The translations under genes were made by a program, and so were the position numbers. Source: Streptococcus sp. HMSC067H01 (lineage in GTDB: Bacteria; Bacillota; Bacilli; Lactobacillales; Streptococcaceae). From it: DNA of 61,028 nucleotides. Below, piece after piece: positions 1-8,003 of the stretch. Below the pieces are notes generated by a model. The model was not told the origin of the DNA, ran no database searches, and saw only the letters and a list, made by a program, of their open reading frames with translations. The stretch spans positions 32,531 through 93,558 of the forward strand of contig NZ_KV817803.1 of NCBI RefSeq assembly GCF_001814775.1. The letters are read 5' to 3'. Position 1 is the first letter of the stretch; every line of letters begins with the position of its first letter.

Positions 1-33
1 TAGTTTGCTCTTTGATTTTCATTGAGTATAAAA
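1..33 (+). repeat. Partial BOX element (boxC end) at window edge
   Basis: The first 29 bases match the end of boxC of the streptococcal BOX repeat (ending GATTTTCATTGAGTAT). The same stretch occurs in the complete short BOX at 24224-24337 and, inverted, at the right edge. Only the terminal part is inside the window. Confidence 0.85.
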
Positions 34-47
34 TTACAAAAAAGAAT

Positions 48-79
48 GAGGCCGGGACAAAATCCCGACCTCTTTTTTT
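48..79. terminator. Bidirectional intrinsic terminator after the MFS gene
   Basis: Two 10-nt arms (GAGGCCGGGA at 48-57 and TCCCGACCTC at 63-72) form a stem with one non-Watson-Crick pair around a 5-nt loop. A T-run follows on the + strand, and ATTCTTTTTT follows on the - strand. It would end the MFS transcript, which stops at 237. Confidence 0.75.
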
Positions 80-236
80 ATGAATATTGAGCCTTTGATA
101 AAGCAACTGATTGGAGCTTTTCTGAGCCTTCTAAACTCCATAAAACTCTATTGATCATAACTTTATTTTTTTCTACATAACTTTCAACACTTCACTGTAT
201 GCTTAAGGACTCGCAAACTCATCATCTTTTCGCTTT

Positions 237-1391
237 TTAAACTCTCTTTTTCAACAGATAGGAAACCAGACAAGAAGTAACAATCATCCATACTCCTAGA
301 ATGATAAAGGTCATTCGACCATTCGTTGTTACTAAGCCAATTCCTGAAAGAACAAAGGGTGTTAATGACGCACCAAAACTACATCCCAAAACTGCAAAAG
401 AAGTTGCTTTGTTGAGAAGTTTTGCTGGGATTCTTTCAGATATCAATTGAAAGACTGTCGTAAGAGCGATACTGTAGGCAAATCCTCCTAAGACCGAACC
501 TGCAACGACTACCCAGAGAGAAGGTGAGAGAGCAATGATGATTTGCCCGATACCAAAGGTTACACCCGCAACCAATAAAAGTTTTTCCTTAAAGGCAGAG
601 ATGAGGAAAGAAAAGCTAATTCCCGCCAGAATCCCAATCAACTGCATGGCACTGAGTACCAGGCTTGACAATTGAGCATCTCCAAAGCCCGCCTCAATCA
701 TGAGACTAGGAATACGGAAGGTAATGGCTGTATTGGTACATACAATGACTGCAGCCCCGATGGCTAGAAAGAAAATCAACTGTTTCATAGAGCGAGTCAA
801 TCTTACTACTTCTTCTGTCTTTTGCTTGGACTCATGAACTTCTTCTTTGTTATAAGGGACAAAGAGAAGGAAGAGTACAAGAACCACTAAACCTGCTGCA
901 TAGGCTAGGAAGGTTGCGGTCCACCCAAAGGCCAAAAGTTGCCCAACCGCCAAGGTTAAGATAGAGGCACCTACTACCTCGGCAGAACCACGAAAGCCAA
1001 GCATCTGGATACGAGTTTTACCATGGTATCGCTCACTGATGATTGAGATAGCCTTGGCGTTCAACATCCCAACACCCAGTCCAAAAAGAAGACGAGTGAC
1101 AAAGACAAAGTAGTAACCTTGATACCAGAAAGGTGCAGTTCCACTGATTGAAAGGATCAAAAGTCCCAAGGTTAATTGGAGACGCTCAGGAAAAATGCGT
1201 TCCAAAACTCCGTTCAATAAGAGCATGGCCATAATTCCAAAGGAAGGGAGACTGACCAAAAGCTCGACCTGACCTGTCGAATAACCCTGGTAATAGTCAA
1301 ACATAGCAGGGAGGGCACTCGAGATTGAAAACGATGTGATCAATACTAACGACAGAGAGAGCACGCTCGCCTTTTCTAAAAATTGTTTCAT
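237..1391 (-). CDS. Major facilitator superfamily transporter
   Basis: A 384-aa polytopic membrane protein with about 12 hydrophobic segments in two halves, split by a charged loop near residues 185-205 (NKEEVHESKQKTEE). The loop between TM2 and TM3 is NGVLERIFPERLQL. MFLTRLLFG-like sequence in TM4 (FVTRLLFGLGVGM) resembles CynX/YfkF-type MFS permeases. The open frame extends upstream to 1409, but GAGG lies 5 nt before the ATG at 1391 (MKQFLEK), so I start there. It is read alone from a promoter near 1532-1560 with a leader of about 130 nt and ends at the hairpin at 48-72. The substrate cannot be told from sequence; drug or metabolite export is only a guess. Confidence 0.8.
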   Translation of the reverse strand: MKQFLEKASVLSLSLVLITSFSISSALPAMFDYYQGYSTGQVELLVSLPSFGIMAMLLLNGVLERIFPERLQLTLGLLILSISGTAPFWYQGYYFVFVTRLLFGLGVGMLNAKAISIISERYHGKTRIQMLGFRGSAEVVGASILTLAVGQLLAFGWTATFLAYAAGLVVLVLFLLFVPYNKEEVHESKQKTEEVVRLTRSMKQLIFFLAIGAAVIVCTNTAITFRIPSLMIEAGFGDAQLSSLVLSAMQLIGILAGISFSFLISAFKEKLLLVAGVTFGIGQIIIALSPSLWVVVAGSVLGGFAYSIALTTVFQLISERIPAKLLNKATSFAVLGCSFGASLTPFVLSGIGLVTTNGRMTFIILGVWMIVTSCLVSYLLKKRV

Positions 1392-1418
1392 CTTATCCTC
1401 ATATTTCATTCATTTTAG

Positions 1419-1502
1419 CTAGAAAGAGCTCGTGATTGCTTGTATCGCTTGATGAAAGTGTTTATTCACTACTTCTATCATCGGATTGCCAGCCTCCTTC
1501 AT
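1419..1502 (-). CDS. Candidate 27-aa small ORF in the MFS leader
   Basis: In the leader between the promoter at 1532-1560 and the MFS gene, an ATG at 1502 opens 27 codons (MKEAGNPMIEVVNKHF... ending AITSSF). A second in-frame ATG lies at 1481, with GGAGG about 10 nt upstream. It stops 27 nt before the MFS start. It could be a leader peptide, the remnant of a lost gene's N-terminus, or chance. No family is recognised. Confidence 0.2.
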   Translation of the reverse strand: MKEAGNPMIEVVNKHFHQAIQAITSSF

Positions 1503-1531
1503 CAGCTCTTATGACAAAAAGGTCCTTTCTT

Positions 1532-1560
1532 ATCATACACTGTTTCCAGCAAATTGGCAA
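1532..1560 (-). promoter_or_regulatory. Promoter for the MFS gene
   Basis: On the - strand TTGCCA (1560-1555), a 17-nt spacer and TATGAT (1537-1532) make a near-consensus sigma-A promoter. The predicted start is near 1525, about 134 nt upstream of the MFS ATG. Confidence 0.55.
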
Positions 1561-1661
1561 GCAACTTGTAGGGCAAGTTCAAAACAAAAAAGCAGGGCAA
1601 TCTGACTCTCTGAGTCCTCGATGGCATCCCACTTTTAGGTGTTTTATCAATAATAATTGTC

Positions 1662-2588
1662 TTAGATTTTCAAGAATCGACGCATTGAGATTCCTGATCC
1701 AAGTGAACCAATACAGATTCCGATAACAAACAAGAGACCAACCATCAAAGGAATAAAGGTATCTGGTGTAATCAGAGATAGGTTTTGTCCAACCAATGAT
1801 GGATTAACAGATTGGTAGACACGGTTATAGATAAGATAAACCATGATAGATGGAAGGGTTGCTCCCAATAGTCCAATGAAGGCTCCTTCCAGCAAGAATG
1901 GGCCACGGATGTAGCCGTTCTTGGCACCAACCAAACGCATGATTTGGATTTCACGACTACGTGAAATGATGGTAATACGGATGGTATTTGAAATCAAGAA
2001 GACTGCGATGAAAATCAAGAGTCCTGCAATGACCAATCCCCATACACGGATGAAGGACGCCAACTTGAAGAGACGCTCCGTATTGGCACCACCGTCTTGA
2101 ACCTCAGAAACTCCTTCGATTTTCTTAGCTTCTTCAGCGACTGGTTTCACATCACTTGGTGAATTGGTATCGACAATGTAGGCATCATGAAGGGGATTGG
2201 CATCACCTTCAAAAACCTTCCACTCGTCACCCATGGTTTCAGTCAGCTTTTCATATTGCTCTTCTTTACTTGAAAAGGTTACATTTTTAACTGATGGCAA
2301 AGCCTTAAGGGCATCATAGACCTTGTGGTAATCATTGTTAGTGACTGTCTGGCCTTCTTTAACAATGGTTTCGCTATTGTCTTCAACATCTTTACGAACA
2401 TAAACCATGACGCGGACGTTGTTTTCAATATCCGTCGCCAATTTTGCAGTATTAAAGATAACTGAGGCAAAAATAGCAACCAAGGTCAAGGTAATCATGA
2501 CCGAACTGACAGCAGCAATGGTCATCCATCCATTACGCTTTAAACTCTTTAAAGCTTCTAATAGATGGCGGAAAAATCTACTAATCAT
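1662..2588 (-). CDS. ftsX: Cell division protein FtsX
   Basis: A 308-aa integral membrane partner of FtsE. In pneumococcus FtsEX transmits ATP hydrolysis to the peptidoglycan hydrolase PcsB at the septum. Topology fits FtsX: a cytoplasmic N-terminus (MISRFFRHLLEALKSLKRNG), TM1 at ~20-45, a large extracellular domain at ~46-175, then three TM segments at ~180-305 with the conserved IISRSREIQIMRLVGA loop. The frame is open to 2645, but the ATG at 2588 overlaps the ftsE stop by 8 nt (ATGATTAG) and gives the pneumococcal FtsX length, so I start there. Translational coupling with ftsE is likely. Confidence 0.97.
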   Translation of the reverse strand: MISRFFRHLLEALKSLKRNGWMTIAAVSSVMITLTLVAIFASVIFNTAKLATDIENNVRVMVYVRKDVEDNSETIVKEGQTVTNNDYHKVYDALKALPSVKNVTFSSKEEQYEKLTETMGDEWKVFEGDANPLHDAYIVDTNSPSDVKPVAEEAKKIEGVSEVQDGGANTERLFKLASFIRVWGLVIAGLLIFIAVFLISNTIRITIISRSREIQIMRLVGAKNGYIRGPFLLEGAFIGLLGATLPSIMVYLIYNRVYQSVNPSLVGQNLSLITPDTFIPLMVGLLFVIGICIGSLGSGISMRRFLKI

Positions 2589-3273
2589 CGTATCCGTACT
2601 CTCCTTTCGCTTCGTCACGAACCACGCGACCATTCTCGATGGCAATGACGCGGTGGCGCAAGGTATTTACGATTTGACTGTTATGGGTTGCCATCAAAAC
2701 TGTGGTTCCTTGAAGATTGATACGTTCCAAGAGGTTCATGATTTCCCATGAGTTATCTGGGTCCAAGTTACCTGTTGGCTCGTCCGCAATCAAAACCTTA
2801 GGATTGTTTACGATAGCACGCGCAATGGCGATACGTTGTTGCTCACCACCTGACAATTCATTAGGGAATGAACGAACCTTGTGTTTCAAACCGACAAGAT
2901 CCAAGACTTCCATAACACGTTTTTTGATATTACGACGACTTTCACCGACAACCTCCATGGCATAAGCAATGTTCTCATAAACGGTTTTCTTTGGCAAAAG
3001 TTTGTAATCCTGAAAGACAACTCCTACGTTTCTACGCAAAAGTGGTACATCTTTCTTTTTAATCTTCACGAGATTAAAACCTGCAACCTGCAAGCTTCCT
3101 TTTTCTACTTTAACCTCACGATACAAGGCACGGATAAAAGTTGACTTACCTGCACCTGAAGGACCTACGATATAGGCAAACTCTCCTGGTTCAATACTCA
3201 CAGAGACGCCACGTAGGGCTGTTGTCCCGTTGTCATACTTTTTGACAACATCTCTCATTTCAATGATCGACAT
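2581..3273 (-). CDS. ftsE: Cell division ATP-binding protein FtsE
   Basis: A 230-aa ABC ATPase that pairs with FtsX. It has Walker A GPSGAGKST (~38-46), Q-loop VFQDYKLLP, signature LSGGEQQRIAIARA (~141-154), Walker B VLIADEPTGNLD (~161-172) and H-loop ATHN. The Q-loop sequence VFQDYKLLPKKTVYENI and the length are typical of FtsE rather than a transporter ATPase. It lies 15 nt after prfB and overlaps ftsX by 8 nt, the usual prfB-ftsE-ftsX order of firmicutes. Confidence 0.97.
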   Translation of the reverse strand: MSIIEMRDVVKKYDNGTTALRGVSVSIEPGEFAYIVGPSGAGKSTFIRALYREVKVEKGSLQVAGFNLVKIKKKDVPLLRRNVGVVFQDYKLLPKKTVYENIAYAMEVVGESRRNIKKRVMEVLDLVGLKHKVRSFPNELSGGEQQRIAIARAIVNNPKVLIADEPTGNLDPDNSWEIMNLLERINLQGTTVLMATHNSQIVNTLRHRVIAIENGRVVRDEAKGEYGYDD

Positions 3274-3288
3274 GTGACTTCCTTTCTA

Positions 3289-4384
3289 TTAACTAATACG
3301 CCATTTCAGATAAGCATCAATGAATCCATCTAAGTCTCCATCCATAACCTTATCTACCTGCGCAACTTCAAAGCTGGTACGATGGTCTTTGACCATGGTA
3401 TAAGGGGTAAATACATAGGAGCGAATCTGGCTTCCCCATGTGATTTCTTTCTTATCCCCCTTAAGGGCATCTACTTCCGCAGCTTTCTTTTCCTGCTCCA
3501 TCTGATAGAGTTTCGCCTGGAGCATCTTCATCGCACGGTCACGGTTTCCGTACTGAGTACGGTCAACAGTTGATGCAACAACAATCCCTGTCGGAATGTG
3601 GGTCAAACGAACACCCGTAGAAACCTTGTTGACGTTCTGGCCACCTGCTCCACCCGATCGGAAAGTATCCATCTTGATATCATCTTCTCGGATGTCAACT
3701 TCAATAGTATCATCCAACTCTGGCATAACTTCTACAGAAGTAAAGGAGGTGTGACGACGCTTAGCTGAGTCAAATGGTGAGATACGTACCAAACGGTGAA
3801 CTCCCATTTCTGACTTGAGAAGCCCATAAGCATTTGGCCCTTCAAAAGACAAGGTCACCGACTTAATTCCTGCTTCATCACCAGCTTGATAGTCCAAGAC
3901 TTCAACCTTGAAGCCTTTAGCATTTCCGTAACGAGTGTACATACGAAGGAGCATATCTCCCCAGTCTTGGGCTTCTGTTCCTCCAGATCCTGGGTGAATC
4001 TCTAAAATAGCATTATTATGATCATAAGGCTCTGACAAGAGCAGAGTCATCTCATAGCTAGTCATCATCTGATCTAGCTCAGCTAGCTTCTCAACCAACT
4101 CATCCTTGACAGACTCATCCTCTGCTAAAAAGTCTAGTAAGATTTCAACCTCATCCTGCAACTCTTCCATAGTATGGAAGGTATTGTAGGTATTTTTAAG
4201 TTCATTTAATTCTTGCGACGTTTTTTGAGCCGCGATATTATCGTTCCAAAAATCAGGTTCTGTCATTTTGTTTTCCAAAATGGCAATTTCTTCTTCTAAC
4301 CCTTCGAGGTCAAAGAGACCCCCTAAAAGAAGCTAATTTTTCACGATTGGCGTCAATTTTTTGACGAATTTCTGAAATGTCCAT
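3289..4384 (-). CDS. prfB: Peptide chain release factor 2 (programmed +1 frameshift)
   Basis: RF2 ends translation at UGA and UAA. Translation starts at the ATG at 4384 (SD AGGAG), reads 24 codons ([11 protein letters not shown]... ASFRGSL) and meets an in-frame TGA at 4312-4310. The site has the classic layout: SD-like AGGGGG, then CTT TGA C. A +1 slip on CTT continues as DLEGLEEE into the main frame, giving 24 + 340 = 364 aa, the usual RF2 length. The catalytic GGQ is visible ([12 protein letters not shown]), and so is the class-specific SPFD motif ([14 protein letters not shown]). An annotator ignoring the slip would start at 4278 and lose the N-terminus. Confidence 0.97.
4307..4330 (-). 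promoter_or_regulatory. prfB: prfB autoregulatory +1 frameshift site
   Basis: Read on the - strand, AGGGGG lies 3 nt before CTT TGA C. The internal SD-like element, slippery CTT and the poorly terminating UGA-C context form the known RF2 autoregulatory frameshift signal. When RF2 is scarce, ribosomes slip +1 and make more of it. Confidence 0.95.
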
Positions 4385-4409
4385 ATATACTCCTTTTTTG
4401 CATCGTTTT

Positions 4410-4418
4410 ATTATACCA
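4410..4418 (-). promoter_or_regulatory. Extended -10 promoter of prfB-ftsE-ftsX
   Basis: TGGTATAAT on the - strand (TATAAT at 4415-4410 with the TGn extension). No good -35 is seen. The predicted start is near 4403, leaving a leader of about 19 nt that contains the SD. Confidence 0.6.
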
Positions 4419-4443
4419 TAATTTTTCTTATTTATCTAATCAG

Positions 4444-4608
4444 TCGGTTTTAAAATTTCTTATCAAAATATTTCGATTTAAAGACAAAGAGGATGTTTTC
4501 AACAACTTAGGGTATAAAGAATCAAAAAAACACCCCAAAGCTGATCAATATTCTCATCCTAAAAACATTGATCAATTCTTTGAGATGTATATAAATACTA
4601 TTTCATGA
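4444..4608 (+). pseudogene. Start-less ORF fragment, C-terminal gene remnant
   Basis: The gap between prfB and the esterase gene holds an open + strand frame of about 55 codons that ends in TGA at 4608. The translation looks protein-like (FKDKEDVFNNLGYKESKKHP, then DQFFEMYINTIS) but has no ATG and no ribosome-binding site. It may be the 3' end of a gene otherwise deleted at this rearrangement point. No family is recognised, and chance openness is possible. The rest of 4385-4681 holds only the prfB promoter and a hairpin near 4650. Confidence 0.3.
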
Positions 4609-4647
4609 GAAAACTAGGTAGTGAGTGAAAGACTAGCACAAAGGAAG

Positions 4648-4668
4648 TTTTCTCGAAAACTTAGTAAG
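4648..4668. terminator. Perfect hairpin downstream of the esterase gene
   Basis: AAGTTTTC and GAAAACTT face each other across 2 nt. The hairpin lies just past the stop at 4682 on the - strand. The following T-tract is weak (CCTTTG), so termination is uncertain. Confidence 0.35.
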
Positions 4669-4681
4669 AGGTAAAAAGCAC

Positions 4682-7219
4682 TTATTCTTTATCTGCCTTC
4701 AAAGTCGGTTTTGTTTCAGCAGCTTCCTCTTTTTCATTGGCTTCTGCTGACTTTTCTTCCTTATCTGCTGGCTTATCAGAATCCCTCTTAGGATCTTCTT
4801 GACTTCCCTGAACTTCTTCTTTGTCAGGATTTAAGCTCCAAATGCCATCTTTATTGACCTTGTAGCCATCAGGTGTTGTTCCATTTCTTAGAAGTGAACC
4901 ATCTGCTTGGAAATAATACCAATTGCCATTCAGCTGTTTCCAACCAGTTTGCATAGCACCATTAGCATCAAAGTAATAACTTTCACCATTTACTTTGTAT
5001 AGTCCAGTTGCCATCTGACCAGTTTCAACGTCAAGATAATACTTAACCCCTTTATCTTGGAACCAACCTGTCTTCATAGCTCCGCTACTTGCAAAGTAGT
5101 AATAATGATTGTCTAGCCATTTCCAACCAGTCTGCATAGCTCCGCTTGCATTAAGGTAATAACGAGTGCCATCAATTTCTTGCAGGCCTGTGAGCATGAT
5201 ACCTTCCTTGTCTAGATAGTACCAGATATCCTTATCTTTGAACCAGCCAGTCTTCATGGCTCCGCTACTTGCAAAGTAGTAGTAATGATTGTCTAACCAT
5301 TTCCAACCTGTTTGCATAGCTCCACTTGCATTAAGGTAATAACGAGTGCCATCAATTTCTTGGAGGCCTGTGAGCATGATACCTTCCTTGTCTAGGTAGT
5401 ACCAAAGGTTCTTATCTTTGAGCCAACCTGTCTTCATCGCTCCACTGCTTGTGAAGTAGCTATAATGATTATCAAGCCACTTCCAACCTGTTTGCATGGC
5501 TCCACTTGCATTAAGATAATAACGAGTTCCTTCGATCTCTTGTAGGCCAGTTAGCATAACACCTTCTTTATCCAAGTAATACCAAGTTTCTTTATCCTTA
5601 ATCCAGCCTGTTTTCATTGCTCCAGAACTTGCAAAATACTTCCAATGACCTTCAATAAGGGCCCAGCCTGTCTGCATGATACCATTGTTATCAAAGTAGT
5701 AGCTTGATCCATTGATTTGCTTCAAGCCAACTGTTCGAATACCATCTTCATCATAATAATACCAGTTTGAACCTAGCTTTTGCCAACTAGAAGCTGTACC
5801 ATCTGTTTGCAGAGCACCATTACTTGCAAAGAGCATCTTCTTGCCTTTGAAGACTTGTAAGCCCGTCAGCATTTTCCCATCTTTATCAAAGAGGTACTTT
5901 TGCCCATCAATTTCAGCTAGTTCATTATAAAGTCTTGCGCCTGTAGAGCTGATATAATACCATGAGCCATCTTGCTTAAACCAGCCCTCATACTGCATCT
6001 TACCATTGCTATTGAGGTAATACCAGTTGCCTTCCAATTTTTCCCTGCTATCATTCAAATGAATCCATTTGTTTGCCTGCATTTGACCTTTACCGTTAAA
6101 GAAATAATAGATATTATCTATCGTTCGCCACCCAATGGCCATTTCATTATCAGTCAAACGATATTTCCAGTAACCATCTTCTTGATACCATCCTTCAGTT
6201 ACTGTAGGAATATCTGGGAAAGAATTAGAAACGTTTGTAAATCCAGTATCACTAATATTAAATACTGTCGCATCTTGAGTTTTACTTGAAGCATGAACTA
6301 CCTGAATATTCTTCTTTTTCAAGTAGTCTCTAGTTGAAGCCAAATTTGCATCATTAGATGATGTATGTACCACCATACTAGGTGAAAGAGAATCTAAAAA
6401 AGGAATTGTATTTGAAATTTGAGCATCATAATGATGATTCCATTTCATCATGTCTACTTTGCCAATTTCTGGACCTAATCTATCCTCAGCACCTTCAGCA
6501 TTATCTAAGTCACCACCAAGATATATCTTTTTCCCTGCAACAGTCACTACTGCAACCAAGGAATTCGAATTATCATCATAGACTCTTTTCAATTTGCCAT
6601 CCGGACCATACTCATTTTTATAGTTGTAGAGTTGGATATCCATATCACCCAATTTGAAGCGACTATCTTCTTCCTTAATATCTTGAACAATAGTTACTCC
6701 TTTTTCACGGGCAACATTGAGTGCATTATCATAATTAAAAAGATTATCCCACAAACGCCACTTACTAGTAATTCTCTCATCAGTATATTTTTTTAAATAA
6801 AGTTTTCCGACTGGATAACGTTTTAGAATTTCATCCGCGCCACCGATATGATCACTATGGACGTGCGTTCCTAAAATAAAATCCAATTTTTGGATACCAA
6901 GTCGATTTAAATGACGAAATAGTCTATCTTCCAAAACTAGTTCATTCTGTCTTGAGATACCAACTCGACTTGGATAACGTGGATCCGTTCCATCTGGAAA
7001 ATCATAATCTTCCCCCATGTCAATTAGGGCATAGTGACCATTGCTCTCCAATAGAATGGCATCACTTCCTGAAGCTCCCTTGGTATTGATAAAGTGAATA
7101 CGATTCCCAGAACCTGCCGAAATAGTGTCAGCCTTTACTGCTTGCAGGTGATTTGCAGTAACTGACAAGAGTATGATACTAAATAAGATTGACTTTTTTA
7201 ACTTTTTCAAATCTATCAC
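4682..7219 (-). CDS. pce: Choline-binding phosphorylcholine esterase (Pce/CbpE type)
   Basis: An 845-aa secreted surface enzyme related to pneumococcal Pce (CbpE, 627 aa), which removes phosphorylcholine from teichoic acids. It has a signal peptide at ~1-30 and a metallo-beta-lactamase-fold domain at ~35-335. The metal motif THVHSDHIGG gives H119, H121, D123 and H124, with GGDLDN and NHHYDAQ further on. About 20 choline-binding repeats (GWxxxxxxWYYLxxxGxMxTG) fill ~340-790, followed by an acidic Lys/Glu-rich tail. It is longer than Pce because a three-repeat, 60-aa block is reiterated (DNA period 180 bp). Translation appears to start at GTG 7219 (AAGGA 5 nt upstream). It is the last gene after three LicD-domain genes. 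Esterase class is well supported; exact specificity is inferred. Confidence 0.9.
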   Translation of the reverse strand: MIDLKKLKKSILFSIILLSVTANHLQAVKADTISAGSGNRIHFINTKGASGSDAILLESNGHYALIDMGEDYDFPDGTDPRYPSRVGISRQNELVLEDRLFRHLNRLGIQKLDFILGTHVHSDHIGGADEILKRYPVGKLYLKKYTDERITSKWRLWDNLFNYDNALNVAREKGVTIVQDIKEEDSRFKLGDMDIQLYNYKNEYGPDGKLKRVYDDNSNSLVAVVTVAGKKIYLGGDLDNAEGAEDRLGPEIGKVDMMKWNHHYDAQISNTIPFLDSLSPSMVVHTSSNDANLASTRDYLKKKNIQVVHASSKTQDATVFNISDTGFTNVSNSFPDIPTVTEGWYQEDGYWKYRLTDNEMAIGWRTIDNIYYFFNGKGQMQANKWIHLNDSREKLEGNWYYLNSNGKMQYEGWFKQDGSWYYISSTGARLYNELAEIDGQKYLFDKDGKMLTGLQVFKGKKMLFASNGALQTDGTASSWQKLGSNWYYYDEDGIRTVGLKQINGSSYYFDNNGIMQTGWALIEGHWKYFASSGAMKTGWIKDKETWYYLDKEGVMLTGLQEIEGTRYYLNASGAMQTGWKWLDNHYSYFTSSGAMKTGWLKDKNLWYYLDKEGIMLTGLQEIDGTRYYLNASGAMQTGWKWLDNHYYYFASSGAMKTGWFKDKDIWYYLDKEGIMLTGLQEIDGTRYYLNASGAMQTGWKWLDNHYYYFASSGAMKTGWFQDKGVKYYLDVETGQMATGLYKVNGESYYFDANGAMQTGWKQLNGNWYYFQADGSLLRNGTTPDGYKVNKDGIWSLNPDKEEVQGSQEDPKRDSDKPADKEEKSAEANEKEEAAETKPTLKADKE
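5055..5640 (-). repeat. 180-bp tandem repeats coding choline-binding modules
   Basis: The motif reading CCAxCCTGTCTTCAT on the + strand recurs near 5067, 5247, 5427 and 5607, an exact 180-bp spacing (60 residues, three choline-binding repeats). Units differ by scattered, mostly synonymous changes. This suggests recent tandem duplication and a site of likely length variation between strains. Confidence 0.85.
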
Positions 7220-7289
7220 TTCTTTCCTTAAAACTTATCTGGTGTCATTCACAAATAGACTTTGTAATTCATTTGTAAGTGTACTTAGC

Positions 7290-8000
7290 TTATTTCTTTA
7301 AAACAACTCGGGCTAATTTTGCATCACCTTGTTTATAGATTGGATTTTCTTTCCAATTATAATTGGTATTTGGAGTTTCAAAATCAGCTCCATACAAGTG
7401 ACTGATATAGTCTCTAGTATTCTCTGGAATTTTCACATCTACGCCCTTAAAGTTAGAAACTTGCAATTGACTGAATGGCAATTCGTAATGATAGACCTCA
7501 TGACGAGTTGGTACTCCCAAAGCATTAATCATAAAGAAAATCGTATCGGAGGAGATTGTTTCCCCTTTTTTATCATAAACAATAAGATCTACATTCAAAC
7601 CTTTAAAGCTGTATGATAGTTCTACCAATTGTTCATTGTAGTAAAATTCTTTGGTTCTTGAGAAACCTCTTTCCAAGAGATATTGTTCATCCTCTACAAA
7701 GCGTTGATAATCTGGAATAATGATGCCAAAATCCATATCCAGGTCATGGCTAATAAAATCATTTTCTCTAAAAAAGCCTAATAGAGTCCCAAAATCCAAC
7801 CAAATATCATAATTTTTTAAAGGAGAACTATAAATAGTTTGAAGAATTTCTTCAAAGTTGTCTTTTAACAACTCACTTCTTTTGGAGTCCAATTCAACGT
7901 TCGCTTTGTCATTGAGACTTTTAATGATTGGTAAGTTCTTGATGAGGTCTTTCTTGTCCCCTAAAAGACTTGCCAAACTTCTTTTTAACCATTGTAACAC
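7290..8000 (-). CDS. Divergent LicD/fukutin-type nucleotidyltransferase-fold protein
   Basis: A 236-aa cytoplasmic protein. WLDFGTLLGFFRENDF (~67-82) and HDLDMDFGI (~85-93) match the LicD/fukutin pattern: a GTLLG loop followed by a DxD metal site. In bacteria this family transfers phosphorylcholine (LicD); in animals FKTN/FKRP transfer ribitol phosphate. It departs from classical LicD: WDDDxD is replaced by HDLDMD and the C-terminus differs. The start is GTG at 8000, with GAGGTG 6 nt upstream inside the preceding gene's end. It lies 3 nt after the Wzy-LicD gene, so it is in the same operon. It could transfer phosphorylcholine or another polyol phosphate; the sequence does not decide. Confidence 0.7.
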   Translation of the reverse strand: MLQWLKRSLASLLGDKKDLIKNLPIIKSLNDKANVELDSKRSELLKDNFEEILQTIYSSPLKNYDIWLDFGTLLGFFRENDFISHDLDMDFGIIIPDYQRFVEDEQYLLERGFSRTKEFYYNEQLVELSYSFKGLNVDLIVYDKKGETISSDTIFFMINALGVPTRHEVYHYELPFSQLQVSNFKGVDVKIPENTRDYISHLYGADFETPNTNYNWKENPIYKQGDAKLARVVLKK

Positions 8001-8003
8001 GTC

